Virus record (IMG/VR): IMGVR_UViG_3300028410_000044 | Coordinates: 1-30,221 of that record | Length of the DNA: 30,221 nucleotides | Strand: one strand, 5' to 3' | DNA from: a virus | In this document: positions 10,406 to 18,322 of the stretch, one piece after another | Numbering within the stretch: position 1 is the first letter of the stretch | Layout: each line of letters starts with the position of its first letter | Notes under the pieces: model-generated | What the model was told of the DNA's origin: nothing | The model's database searches: none | Seen by the model: the letters and a program-made list of their open reading frames with translations, nothing else | Translations under genes and position numbers: made by a program

Positions 10406-12226
10406 TTAGCCTCTACTCGGTATGCCTTTGTTATCGCCTTCGGTAGACTGAGCTGCTATGCCTGCACCTGTTCCAGACGTAGTGCGGTTCTTTCTGAACG
10501 TGTCTACTGATCTTACATACTCAGAGTCGTCAATGGCTGCGGCGGCAGTTATGTCTGTCTTTGCAGGCAAGAAGTCTTGCGGACTTAGATTTTCGTGATG
10601 TAACCAAGGTTCGTGTCCAGGCATACGTTTTACTATAGACTCTACACTGACTGTAGACATATCTTCTGGCAAGATTTGGCTGTTTGTATGTACCAGCAAC
10701 GGCTCGAATATCTCCGCAGGTAGTGCAAGTTCTGCAGGTGCCGCTGGCCCTGCTAACCCGCTGTTAAGGTGTGTTAATGACCCGTCTAATGCAACTACTC
10801 CGTCACTTAGTACATTGACCCCGGCCGAACCATTGAGATTCATATTGGCTCCTGAAAGCGCATTAAAAACTGCACCAGATTCTACATTAAAGTTAGTTTC
10901 TGCTTTTTGGTTAATATTAACACCTGCAGATTCAAATATCGAAGCTTCAACTTTAGTATGAAGACCGGCGCCAACACTAACGAACCGGTTCGCGCCCACT
11001 GTAGTATCTTGTTGCATCTTAACATCAACCTTCATGTTTTCTTCAACAAGCAGGTGAGTGTTTCGCTTGCTTTCAATTTGAATGTTGCCACCGTCTGGTG
11101 TCTCTTCTCCTGTTGCATCCCTTGATCTTGCTCGCATGTTTATATTGCGACCACTCTCTATGTTTACATCTCTGTCGGCTGTAAAATTTAAGTCTTGATC
11201 AGAATGAACACTTATGCTATCATTAGCGTAAATATCAATCTTACCGTTAGAACTCATTTCGATCCACGAGGTACCGCGGGCATTACCTATGTAAATTAGA
11301 TCCTCTGAATTGTGCATAAGGATCTGGTGTCCAGTACGAGTTCGCAAGCGCATTAATTCGTTTTGAGGAATTGTCCTCTCGCCTGCGGTCTCACCTTTTT
11401 CAACGTTTGAATACTCAGGCGGGCCTTCACTAGCAGGTGTCTTGCGGATAAACTTATCATCGCCGTCATCCATTACAAAACTTGAGCCGCCTAGTCTGTT
11501 TACAAAGACATTTGCTTTTGCTTCAAACTCGCCATACTGTCCTTTAGGAGCTCCTTGGCGCTTGTCAATCGGGCCAGGTGTGCTGATACCAAATACTGCA
11601 CTAGGAACCTCGCGGCGTGCAGAACTGGTTGTAGTTCCTCGGTTTTCGTCGTCAATTAATCCTTGTGTTACTAATGAATCAGAAAAATCTGAGTTGTAAG
11701 GTTTCGCATACAAAGTAGGATCTTTATTTTCTGACGTAGTACGCTTGTTATACTCGCCTACCGGTAGCTTCTTGCCTTTTAAATCGCCGGGTGTGCCTTG
11801 AGTCGTAATCTCTGTGCTAGCTCGTCCATCAGGTAACATAAAGTTCATGTACTGATCTTGTACGCAGCCTATCCAATAGCCTCGAGAGATATCACCTTCT
11901 GCAAAGATAACAAGAACCCTTGTTCCAGAGTCAGGCGGAACAAACCACATACCGTAAGACTTTTGCGTGTTTTCGTATCCGTCATTTGCAGTTGCGTGGT
12001 CTTTATTTGTAACGCCGTAGAAAGGACTTAGGTAACTAACTTCAATAGTAGTACCTGCCCTTTCCTTAAACGACCCTGCCTTGTTTTTACGCAACAGATC
12101 TACTTTGAGTGACCCCATATAACCCGGATCTAAGTGACTAACGACTATCGCTTCGAAAGGGCCTGAACCAGTAAGTCCGAGCTCCTTTAGCGACCGTTGT
12201 GCACTTCTTCTTGATTGATTTGGCAT
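10406..12226 (-). CDS. 5: Central baseplate spike gp5-like (OB fold plus beta-helix, no lysozyme domain seen)
   Basis: The 606-aa protein has the layout of a gp5/VgrG spike. The N-terminal OB-fold region spans about residues 20-135, with IVVSHLDPGYMGSLKVDLL, then GMWFVPPDSGTRVLVIFAEGD and YWIGCVQDQYMNFMLPDGR. A hydrophilic linker follows. From about residue 295 to 480 there are short repeated beta strands ending in Asn, Asp or Gly (IDIYANDSISVHSDQDLNF, DVNIESGRNINMRA, FNALSGANMNLNGSAG) typical of the trimeric beta-helix needle. T4 gp5 carries a T4-lysozyme domain between these parts; I see nothing like it here. The C-terminal about 120 residues are low in recognisable motifs. The start is ATG at 12226 with TAGGAT upstream. 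The gene lies between the hub-like gene and gp25. Confidence 0.82.
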   Translation of the reverse strand: MPNQSRRSAQRSLKELGLTGSGPFEAIVVSHLDPGYMGSLKVDLLRKNKAGSFKERAGTTIEVSYLSPFYGVTNKDHATANDGYENTQKSYGMWFVPPDSGTRVLVIFAEGDISRGYWIGCVQDQYMNFMLPDGRASTEITTQGTPGDLKGKKLPVGEYNKRTTSENKDPTLYAKPYNSDFSDSLVTQGLIDDENRGTTTSSARREVPSAVFGISTPGPIDKRQGAPKGQYGEFEAKANVFVNRLGGSSFVMDDGDDKFIRKTPASEGPPEYSNVEKGETAGERTIPQNELMRLRTRTGHQILMHNSEDLIYIGNARGTSWIEMSSNGKIDIYANDSISVHSDQDLNFTADRDVNIESGRNINMRARSRDATGEETPDGGNIQIESKRNTHLLVEENMKVDVKMQQDTTVGANRFVSVGAGLHTKVEASIFESAGVNINQKAETNFNVESGAVFNALSGANMNLNGSAGVNVLSDGVVALDGSLTHLNSGLAGPAAPAELALPAEIFEPLLVHTNSQILPEDMSTVSVESIVKRMPGHEPWLHHENLSPQDFLPAKTDITAAAAIDDSEYVRSVDTFRKNRTTSGTGAGIAAQSTEGDNKGIPSRG

Positions 12227-12238
12227 GTATATCCTATG

Positions 12239-15118
12239 TTATCTGTTCGCTCGACGATTGCCGCCTGGTCTATATTCTTCAACGTTTTTTGTTACAGGCT
12301 TAGTTCCCGATGCAAGTGCATCGCCTATTGCACTAAACGCGCTGCTCGCTGCATCGCCTATTGCTGCGGCTCCTGAAGACGACGGTGGTACTCCAAGTGT
12401 TTGTGCGCGGCCAAGATTTCTTTGAGGAACTGCCAGCGGATTGTTTTCTCTAGGGTTTGCTCCTGGTGTTTGAGCAGCAAAGCTATTAGGTGGCGGTCCT
12501 GGAGTTTGCTCTGAGAAGTTGCTAGTATTAGCTGTAACAGGCTGTGTACCAGACGACGAACTTGCGGCAGTCGATCCAGGAGATCCTGTTTGGCCCGGGC
12601 GGCCGCCGTTGTTGTTGCCAGAAGACGAAGGATTCTGCTTTTCGACAATGCTTTTGCCACCTACACCATCTAGCGTTTGGTTTCTACGTCTAATCAGTTC
12701 AAGTGTCTGTGTAAACTTGTTACCGGTAATAGATGTTTCAACAGTAGTCACTCTATAAAACCCACTGAACCCGTTAATCTTTGTAGTCTCAGACTGGAAG
12801 GACATATCGCCGCCAGCTCGGTAGTCTACAGGTGTCCTAAAGTTTATCAAGATGTCAATTTCATTTCTCTGATAGTCTATAGACCCGTCTTCTGTTAACG
12901 TTGCTTTAACTCCGCTATTCCTAGAAGAATAGTTACCCATGCCGCTATCAGGCAAATAATAAGGGTCTCCCCATATTTCTAAATTAGCAGTGATTAAGTC
13001 AGCTTTACTGTTTAATAAAGAATCATGAAACTGTTTAGCCAAGTTTACTTTAGCGTCTTGTTCACTGCCGCCGCCTGTATAAGTACCGCCTTCGACACTC
13101 TCTAGTGAATAATCAGGCACTCTGTCACCTGGCGACTCGTCTGCGCCTCGTTCAACTTGTTCGTCTGTTTGGTTTCTTTTTGTACTGTTGCCTTTCTTGT
13201 CGCCGTCGGCAGCCGTTGCACGATCTGATCTTATTGCTTCAAAGAACGCTGTTCTAAACTGAATGTCAAAGTTAAGAACATCTTTGTTTTGTCCACTATA
13301 GATATAGTCGTATTTCTTTGAAACTTGTTTAGCTAATTCTTCTGCGCCTTCGACACCTTTGTTCGGCGCTGCTTGAATACCACCGTGCACTCTATAAGGA
13401 ACTACATTGTACACGTACACCTTAGGCTTACGGCCCAGAGCTTCTTCAACTTCCGGGCTGTTCAACAGATAACACTCTACTTCAATCTTAAACCAAGTTG
13501 CCATGCCTTCCTTGTCAAGATTCTTTGTTGCGTTGGCTCCGTAGTTACTGATAAGAACTATCTCTTCAATTATCTTTTGTATTGTCATTCCCTGTGGAAA
13601 CTTGAAAACACGCTCGTCGTCACTTAGACTTAGTTCAATACCGTCACGTCTATAAACTTGAGCCTCTTCGTCGTAAGTGTATAAGCCACGAGGAAACGGA
13701 TGGTTACTACCTTGGTTGTAATCTTCGACCATCTGACTACTGCCAATGGCGTTAACATCTGTTGTTGTTTCACCGACTAGTGTTTGGTAGATGTTATTAT
13801 TAGCTTCTTGTCCAGCGTCTCCGAAGTAATCAGTAATACGATTCTTGAACTGCGAAGTCTTAATAACTGTACTGTTACCTGAGTTCTCTCTACTGACTGT
13901 TGCACTTTGGTCATCAGTCGGACTGCTATTAACAGTACCAGCCTTTACTCTTGATTTAGGTAATCTAATAACGTACAAATCGCTTAGAGGTAGTTCATCT
14001 TTTTCTGCTAGTTCTTGTTGTTTCTGGTTAATGATCGCTGTAAGACTTTGTTCTCCGAACGACAGAGTTTCTGCCACCGAAGCACCTCTAATCTCAACAG
14101 GGTCTTTGGTTGTTTGCACCTGATCAGTTAGTGACTGTTCGTTCCAAGGAATGCCTTCTACTTCATACACCGATCCGCCAGTATCAACGTTAAACTCTAT
14201 GTTTGTTAGCATGAACGGAATCTTTCTGCTAGAATACTCAACAGGACTAGCATTACCGTTGTCATCAAACCCTAAGAAACCAATCTCAAGTAGAAACGGA
14301 GCTTTAAGATAATTTTGATACCCTGCTTTAACCGCTGCAATTTCTAAGTTTTGTAAGAAAATCCCTAAACTGTACGGCTCGTAAATCTTAAACGCTAACC
14401 TAGTTCCTAGACTAAGGCCAGTCTGTTGGTTTGGCGCAACAATCGAACTAAGTGTAAAGTCATCGATGAAATATTCTAAGTTACCGTTTTGCTCGAACCC
14501 CGTAGTAATCCTGTTTTCAGTTATGCCACCGCCGCCTGAACGTAAAATAGTATACGTTGGACCGTTTTTTCTATAATTGTTTTGAGGGTCGTTAACGCTG
14601 CTAGGCGACAGAACACCTAGAGTAAAGATACAGTTATAACTTGCAAACTGTTCGAGCTGGTTCCCTACTAGACTGTTTGATCCTGATGCTTTTCCCTCTA
14701 CGTTATCTGACGGAGTGTTGGCATTTCCTAACGTCTCAGACATTGACTGCTTGGCTGTCGGAGCACCTGCATTAGGTCCGCTAAGCGCAACCTTTGGGTC
14801 AATAGTTGCACTTGCTCCTGACTGAACTGAGCTAGACTTACGACTACGAAACTCTTTTGCTCTTTGCTCTTTGTCTACAAGTTGACCTGGGCGTTCGCTT
14901 CCAAGCTCTCCCAAAGAAGACGTAGCTCCTTTTGTAACATCTGTGCGGCCGTTCCCACTTTGATTCGAGATAACTCTAATATCGTCACTAGAGTCAACGT
15001 CGCCTGAACTAGCAGAGAACTGGCCAGGGCGTGGCCCAGAAGTGTCTTGGTTGTCGTTGCCTGTTAACTGAGCAAGTGTTCTAGCTTTCTGCTCTTGTAT
15101 TCTATCAACTCTTGACAT
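12239..15118 (-). CDS. Large baseplate hub-like structural protein
   Basis: This 959-aa protein is encoded between gp53 and gp5, where a hub protein that seats the spike is expected. Residues 1 to about 155 are Ser/Gly/Gln-rich and look disordered. The central part is folded-looking and beta-rich: NCIFTLGVLSPSSVNDPQ, then FIDDFTLSSIVAPNQQTG, then FEVEGIP-like segments with SVYEVEGIPWNEQSL. The section near residues 740-840 ends with INGFSGFYRVTTVETSITG and QTLELIRRRNQ, which is reminiscent of gp27/late-control-D hub domains. The last about 130 residues are again Ser/Pro/Gly-rich. T4 gp27 is only 391 aa, so if this is the gp27 counterpart it is heavily expanded. The start is ATG at 15118 with TTAGGA 6 bases upstream, overlapping the gp53 end. 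The role is inferred mainly from position. Confidence 0.6.
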   Translation of the reverse strand: MSRVDRIQEQKARTLAQLTGNDNQDTSGPRPGQFSASSGDVDSSDDIRVISNQSGNGRTDVTKGATSSLGELGSERPGQLVDKEQRAKEFRSRKSSSVQSGASATIDPKVALSGPNAGAPTAKQSMSETLGNANTPSDNVEGKASGSNSLVGNQLEQFASYNCIFTLGVLSPSSVNDPQNNYRKNGPTYTILRSGGGGITENRITTGFEQNGNLEYFIDDFTLSSIVAPNQQTGLSLGTRLAFKIYEPYSLGIFLQNLEIAAVKAGYQNYLKAPFLLEIGFLGFDDNGNASPVEYSSRKIPFMLTNIEFNVDTGGSVYEVEGIPWNEQSLTDQVQTTKDPVEIRGASVAETLSFGEQSLTAIINQKQQELAEKDELPLSDLYVIRLPKSRVKAGTVNSSPTDDQSATVSRENSGNSTVIKTSQFKNRITDYFGDAGQEANNNIYQTLVGETTTDVNAIGSSQMVEDYNQGSNHPFPRGLYTYDEEAQVYRRDGIELSLSDDERVFKFPQGMTIQKIIEEIVLISNYGANATKNLDKEGMATWFKIEVECYLLNSPEVEEALGRKPKVYVYNVVPYRVHGGIQAAPNKGVEGAEELAKQVSKKYDYIYSGQNKDVLNFDIQFRTAFFEAIRSDRATAADGDKKGNSTKRNQTDEQVERGADESPGDRVPDYSLESVEGGTYTGGGSEQDAKVNLAKQFHDSLLNSKADLITANLEIWGDPYYLPDSGMGNYSSRNSGVKATLTEDGSIDYQRNEIDILINFRTPVDYRAGGDMSFQSETTKINGFSGFYRVTTVETSITGNKFTQTLELIRRRNQTLDGVGGKSIVEKQNPSSSGNNNGGRPGQTGSPGSTAASSSSGTQPVTANTSNFSEQTPGPPPNSFAAQTPGANPRENNPLAVPQRNLGRAQTLGVPPSSSGAAAIGDAASSAFSAIGDALASGTKPVTKNVEEYRPGGNRRANR

Positions 15119-15421
15119 TTATATTCCTAAAAGACTTTTTAGTGTTTCTGGCTTTGGCAGGAAAATAGTAGTACCTGCTACCATATCAAACACCGGATCT
15201 TTGATAACATCCATATTGCGCTGAGCAAAGACCCACCATAACTTCGGGCTACCGTAATAGTCATAGGCCAAAAGGTCAGGCCTATAAGTGTATTGAGTCT
15301 CGAGCGTGTATTTTACGTCATCGCTTTCTGCAGGAACAGCACGAATTGTTAAGACGTCTAGTGCTCCGAGATTAGTTAAGCCTGTATTAGCCCAAGGACT
15401 AGTAGGTGGGTACTTTGCCAT
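15119..15421 (-). CDS. 53: Baseplate wedge subunit gp53
   Basis: The 100-aa protein matches the conserved core of the gp53 wedge subunit. It has YTLETQYTYRPDLLAYDYYG, then PKLWWVFAQRNMDVIKDPVFD, and ends in a LysM-like segment with GTTIFLPKPETL. In T4, gp53 (196 aa) joins the wedges to the hub during baseplate assembly, so this is a short form holding essentially the conserved domain. The ATG at 15421 overlaps the gp48 stop by one base (TAATG), and the stop lies directly before the next start, so the three genes form a tight translational unit. The call is firm from sequence and from its place beside gp48. Confidence 0.92.
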   Translation of the reverse strand: MAKYPPTSPWANTGLTNLGALDVLTIRAVPAESDDVKYTLETQYTYRPDLLAYDYYGSPKLWWVFAQRNMDVIKDPVFDMVAGTTIFLPKPETLKSLLGI

Positions 15422-16335
15422 TATACAAAGCCTCCGCCATTGGTTATGTACGAACCGTTAACAAAATCGTTAAGGTTAAACTGAGACACTGCGGTTCTAC
15501 TGTAAGTAGGCATTACTGTAACAGTTATAAGACTGGTGCTCGGAACCCATGCTGTGCCTTGGCCTCCGCTGTTTGTACGTCCGTCGCCTGCTATTGGAGC
15601 AGTTACATTCATTGGAACAGCTATGTAATCTACATCAGATGGTAGGTCTACAGTAAAGTTCGTTACAACACAAGGAACGTCGTTAAACACATAATCACCA
15701 TAGCCGTTTAGTTTAACTCGTGGCGGTGGCTGGCCGGAATTTTCTCCGTCGCCATAAAACATTTTTGTTACGCTTCTTAAATAATGTATAGCAGCTACCC
15801 AATAACGACCATCATCTGCGTTTTCTACAGTGAAGTCACCAGTAATAACTATCTCTTGTACACTACTGTTTTCATAGATTTGGAACGGATAGTTTGTGTG
15901 TACTGGTTGCAGACTATTATAGTTAGCATTGTGTCCTAGTATTATTGTTGGGGTGTAAGGAAAAACCAATCCACTGTTTTCAGCTAACGGTGCTAACAGC
16001 TTGTCTGCAGAAAACTGACTCGGTAAGCTAAGTTTTACACGCCAGTCTGGGTTGTCTATGGTGTTACGCCATTGAGCTGTTGCTGTACCTTTTTGCTTCT
16101 GAGACGCTGCTTTCGGAATACTCTTCTTGCGAGATTTACTGGCAAGCCCTACTGCTGACGTTATTTCGCTAGCAAACTCTTTACCTTTTTCGATACCACT
16201 GTTAAATGTATCGCCAACGAACTCCGATACACTAGATGTAGGAGGAAGGAGGGAGTTTAAAACATCCTCGTTTACCTCTGATCGTCGCTTGTTGCCTGGT
16301 GGTCCTGGGGTGTCATTGTACGGATTTGTGGCCAT
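15421..16335 (-). CDS. 48: Baseplate tail tube cap / initiator gp48 (gp48/gp54 family)
   Basis: This 304-aa protein resembles the gp48/gp54 group, tube-like proteins that cap the baseplate hub and start tail-tube polymerisation. After a polar N-terminal about 90 residues come family-like segments: DWRVKLSLP, SGLVFPYTPTIILGH, HTNYPFQIYENSSVQEI, then ITGDFTVEN, IHYLRSVTKMFYGDG, PPRVKLNGYG and NFTVDLPSDVDYI. T4 has two such paralogues (364 and 320 aa) and only one is visible here, so gp54 is an alternative name. It is the first gene of the minus-strand baseplate operon. Start is ATG at 16335 with TTGGAGA about 11 bases upstream. Confidence 0.8.
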   Translation of the reverse strand: MATNPYNDTPGPPGNKRRSEVNEDVLNSLLPPTSSVSEFVGDTFNSGIEKGKEFASEITSAVGLASKSRKKSIPKAASQKQKGTATAQWRNTIDNPDWRVKLSLPSQFSADKLLAPLAENSGLVFPYTPTIILGHNANYNSLQPVHTNYPFQIYENSSVQEIVITGDFTVENADDGRYWVAAIHYLRSVTKMFYGDGENSGQPPPRVKLNGYGDYVFNDVPCVVTNFTVDLPSDVDYIAVPMNVTAPIAGDGRTNSGGQGTAWVPSTSLITVTVMPTYSRTAVSQFNLNDFVNGSYITNGGGFV

Positions 16336-16362
16336 CTAAAAGAAATCTCCAATTATATCAAG

Positions 16363-16370
16363 TATTTAGT
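16363..16370 (-). promoter_or_regulatory. Possible late promoter of the baseplate operon
   Basis: On the minus strand, ACTAAATA (16370 to 16363) lies 28 bases upstream of the gp48 start. It differs from the late octamer TATAAATA only at its first two bases. No better sigma-70 promoter in this direction was found in the 90-bp divergent region. The call is tentative. Confidence 0.35.
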
Positions 16371-16398
16371 TGACAAAATTAACCGTGTATATTATAAT
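16370..16398 (+). promoter_or_regulatory. Perfect-consensus sigma-70 promoter of gp55
   Basis: TTGACA (16370-16375) and TATAAT (16393-16398) are separated by exactly 17 bases, so both hexamers and the spacer match the bacterial sigma-70 consensus. This would let unmodified host polymerase transcribe gp55 soon after infection. Confidence 0.85.
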
Positions 16399-16406
16399 TA
16401 TAAATA
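16399..16406 (+). promoter_or_regulatory. T4-type late promoter octamer upstream of gp55
   Basis: TATAAATA (16399-16406) is an exact match to the T4 late promoter, directly abutting the -10 box of the sigma-70 promoter and about 20 bases before the gp55 start codon. The gp55 protein recognises this octamer in T4, so it may re-activate its own gene. Confidence 0.6.
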
Positions 16407-16414
16407 CACTTACT

Positions 16415-16428
16415 AGGAGATCTCATTG
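16415..16428 (+). promoter_or_regulatory. Ribosome binding site that fixes the TTG start of gp55
   Basis: AGGAGA (16415-16420) is followed by 5 bases and then TTG (16426-16428). No ATG or GTG lies at a suitable distance in this frame, so the strong Shine-Dalgarno sequence points to the TTG. Confidence 0.7.
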
Positions 16429-17253
16429 AGAAAAAAGAACTATTTAAACAACAAAGACATACTAGAACAGATCCACAAATCAAAAAATACCTTTTGTAGC
16501 TTTGACCACCCTGACTTTCATCGATATGATATTATCTTAAACTCAGTCAGCGAAATCGACAATGATACTGTTGAACAGGCAAAAGCAAACAAAGCCAAAC
16601 GACTCAGCACTCAAGACTACGAAGCTCGCAAACATGCAGGCGAAAAAGTCAAACAAGCTGAATGCGAAGTAGACCCCCAGTCTATTACCAAAGAAGAACT
16701 TATCTTCCGCATCATGACGTATGTACACATTCCCGATGCGCCCGGCCGTAAACGCACACCTAAAACTGTTGCTGATACTAAAGTCAAGCTCAACTTCCCT
16801 CCCTTCCAGCATTGGAAGTTTGGACATATGAGTGGCGAACTGTATTGTGTGGGCAAGAGTCACTGGAAGGGTGATTTGGAGACTGGACACTTTGACCGAG
16901 AGCACGGACAGGCTACAAACGAGCTAGCTAAGATGTGGATGAAACTGTGTGACAGATATGCAACTAGAGGCAACGTTCGTGGTTATACTTACAACGACGA
17001 GATGCGTGGACAAGCTATTCTTCAGTTGTCGCAAATCGGTCTCCAGTTCGACGAAAGCAAATCACAAAACCCGTTTGCTTACTACACCGCGGCTGTTACA
17101 AACAGTTTTGTGCGAGTTATCAATATCGAGAAACGCAACCAAAACATTCGTGACGACATCTTAGAGATGAACGACCTAACACCTAGCTACACAAGGCAGC
17201 AACAAGGTCAGTGGGAAGCTGAAGTTAAACGCAACGACGAAAGCACGGACTAA
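16426..17253 (+). CDS. 55: Late-transcription RNA polymerase sigma factor gp55
   Basis: The 275-aa protein is the gp55-type sigma factor that redirects host RNA polymerase to the late octamer TATAAATA. The diagnostic part is residues about 190-250: GYTYNDEMRGQAILQLSQIG, then LQFDESKSQNPFAYYTAAV, then NSFVRVINIEKRNQNIRDD, which corresponds to sigma region 2. It is about 90 residues longer than T4 gp55 (185 aa). The excess is an N-terminal charged stretch and a middle segment around residues 120-150. The C-terminus ends in polar residues, and I do not see an obvious hydrophobic clamp-binding tail. Translation starts at TTG behind a strong AGGAGA. Both a consensus sigma-70 promoter and a late octamer precede it, and gp47 follows 57 bases downstream with its own promoter. 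Confidence 0.92.
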   Translation: MRKKNYLNNKDILEQIHKSKNTFCSFDHPDFHRYDIILNSVSEIDNDTVEQAKANKAKRLSTQDYEARKHAGEKVKQAECEVDPQSITKEELIFRIMTYVHIPDAPGRKRTPKTVADTKVKLNFPPFQHWKFGHMSGELYCVGKSHWKGDLETGHFDREHGQATNELAKMWMKLCDRYATRGNVRGYTYNDEMRGQAILQLSQIGLQFDESKSQNPFAYYTAAVTNSFVRVINIEKRNQNIRDDILEMNDLTPSYTRQQQGQWEAEVKRNDESTD

Positions 17254-17261
17254 AAAATCGT

Positions 17262-17304
17262 TTGACATCAACAACTTATTGCTGTACACTTTTAAAATTG
17301 GAGG
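17262..17304 (+). promoter_or_regulatory. Sigma-70 promoter and ribosome binding site of gp47
   Basis: TTGACA (17262-17267), a 17-base spacer and TACACT (17285-17290) form a good sigma-70 promoter in the gap after gp55. GGAGG (17300-17304) lies 6 bases before the gp47 ATG. The implied leader is very short. Confidence 0.65.
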
Positions 17305-17310
17305 ACACGA

Positions 17311-18321
17311 ATGTTTAAGAAAGCGGCTGTATTCACAGACCTGCACCTTGGGTTGAAAGGCAATTCCAAGGTGCATAACCAAGATTGCGAAGAATTTATA
17401 GACTGGTACATTGAAGAAGCAAAGAAGGCCGGTTGCGAAACGGGCATTTTTTGTGGCGATTATCACCATAATCGTAACACAATTAACATCTCTACCCTAC
17501 AGTCATCTTTGCGGATTTTAGAAAAATTAGGCGAATCTTTCGAACAATTTTACTTCTTTCCAGGAAACCATGACCTGTATTACAAAGACAAAAGAGACAT
17601 ACATTCTGTTGAATTTGGCAGGCACGTACCCGGTATAACCATCGTAAACGAGATAATGGTAAAGGATGATGTAGCACTTGTACCCTGGCTTGTAGGCGAT
17701 GAATGGAAGAAGATGTCTAAAATCAAAACAAAATACTTGTTTGGTCATTTTGAACTTCCTAGCTTCTACATGAACGCAATGGTACAGATGCCTGACCACG
17801 GTGACTTAAAAGCAGACCATTTCCAGCATCAGGACTATGTGTTCAGTGGTCACTTTCACAAGCGACAGAAGCGCGGCAAGATACATTACATCGGTAATGC
17901 TTTCCCTCACAACTACGCGGACGCTTGGGACGATGCAAGAGGAATGATGATACTTGACAAAGAGAACGACAAAGAGCCAGAGTACATAGACTGGCCTAAC
18001 GCCCCCAAGTATCGCACAATCAAACTATCGGAACTGCTTGAAGATACTGATAGCATCATCAAATCAAAGATGTACCTCAGGGTCAGTATCGACATTCCTA
18101 TTTCATACGAAGAAGCCAGCTTTATCAAAGAGACGTTTGTTAATCAGTACGACTGTCGTGAGATTGCTCTTATTCCACAAAAGCAAATCGAGGAAATTTC
18201 AACAGACATTGATATCGAGCATTTCGAATCAGTAGACGAAATTGTGTCAAACGAAATTACTGCTATTGATTCTGACAACTTTGATAAGAAGCTTCTACTA
18301 GATATCTACAACGAGCTATAA
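17311..18321 (+). CDS. 47: Recombination endonuclease subunit gp47 (Mre11/SbcD-like)
   Basis: This 336-aa protein is the nuclease subunit of the gp46/gp47 complex, which resects DNA ends for recombination-dependent replication. The calcineurin-like phosphoesterase motifs are all visible in order: DLHLG with Asp10 and His12, GDYHHNR with Asp50, GNHD at 85-88, FGHFE with His146, and SGHFH with His181 and His183. These are the metal-binding positions of Mre11/SbcD. Length is close to T4 gp47 (339 aa). The start at 17311 is supported by an ideally placed GGAGG and a sigma-70 promoter. The gene is followed by gp46 after a single intervening base, so the two subunits are surely co-translated. Confidence 0.95.
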   Translation: MFKKAAVFTDLHLGLKGNSKVHNQDCEEFIDWYIEEAKKAGCETGIFCGDYHHNRNTINISTLQSSLRILEKLGESFEQFYFFPGNHDLYYKDKRDIHSVEFGRHVPGITIVNEIMVKDDVALVPWLVGDEWKKMSKIKTKYLFGHFELPSFYMNAMVQMPDHGDLKADHFQHQDYVFSGHFHKRQKRGKIHYIGNAFPHNYADAWDDARGMMILDKENDKEPEYIDWPNAPKYRTIKLSELLEDTDSIIKSKMYLRVSIDIPISYEEASFIKETFVNQYDCREIALIPQKQIEEISTDIDIEHFESVDEIVSNEITAIDSDNFDKKLLLDIYNEL

Positions 18322-18322
18322 T

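Noticed and set aside
12225-12758. Overlapping plus-strand ORFs over the 3' end of the 959-aa gene
   Set aside because: They oppose a long, continuous, convincing coding frame and show no start signals.
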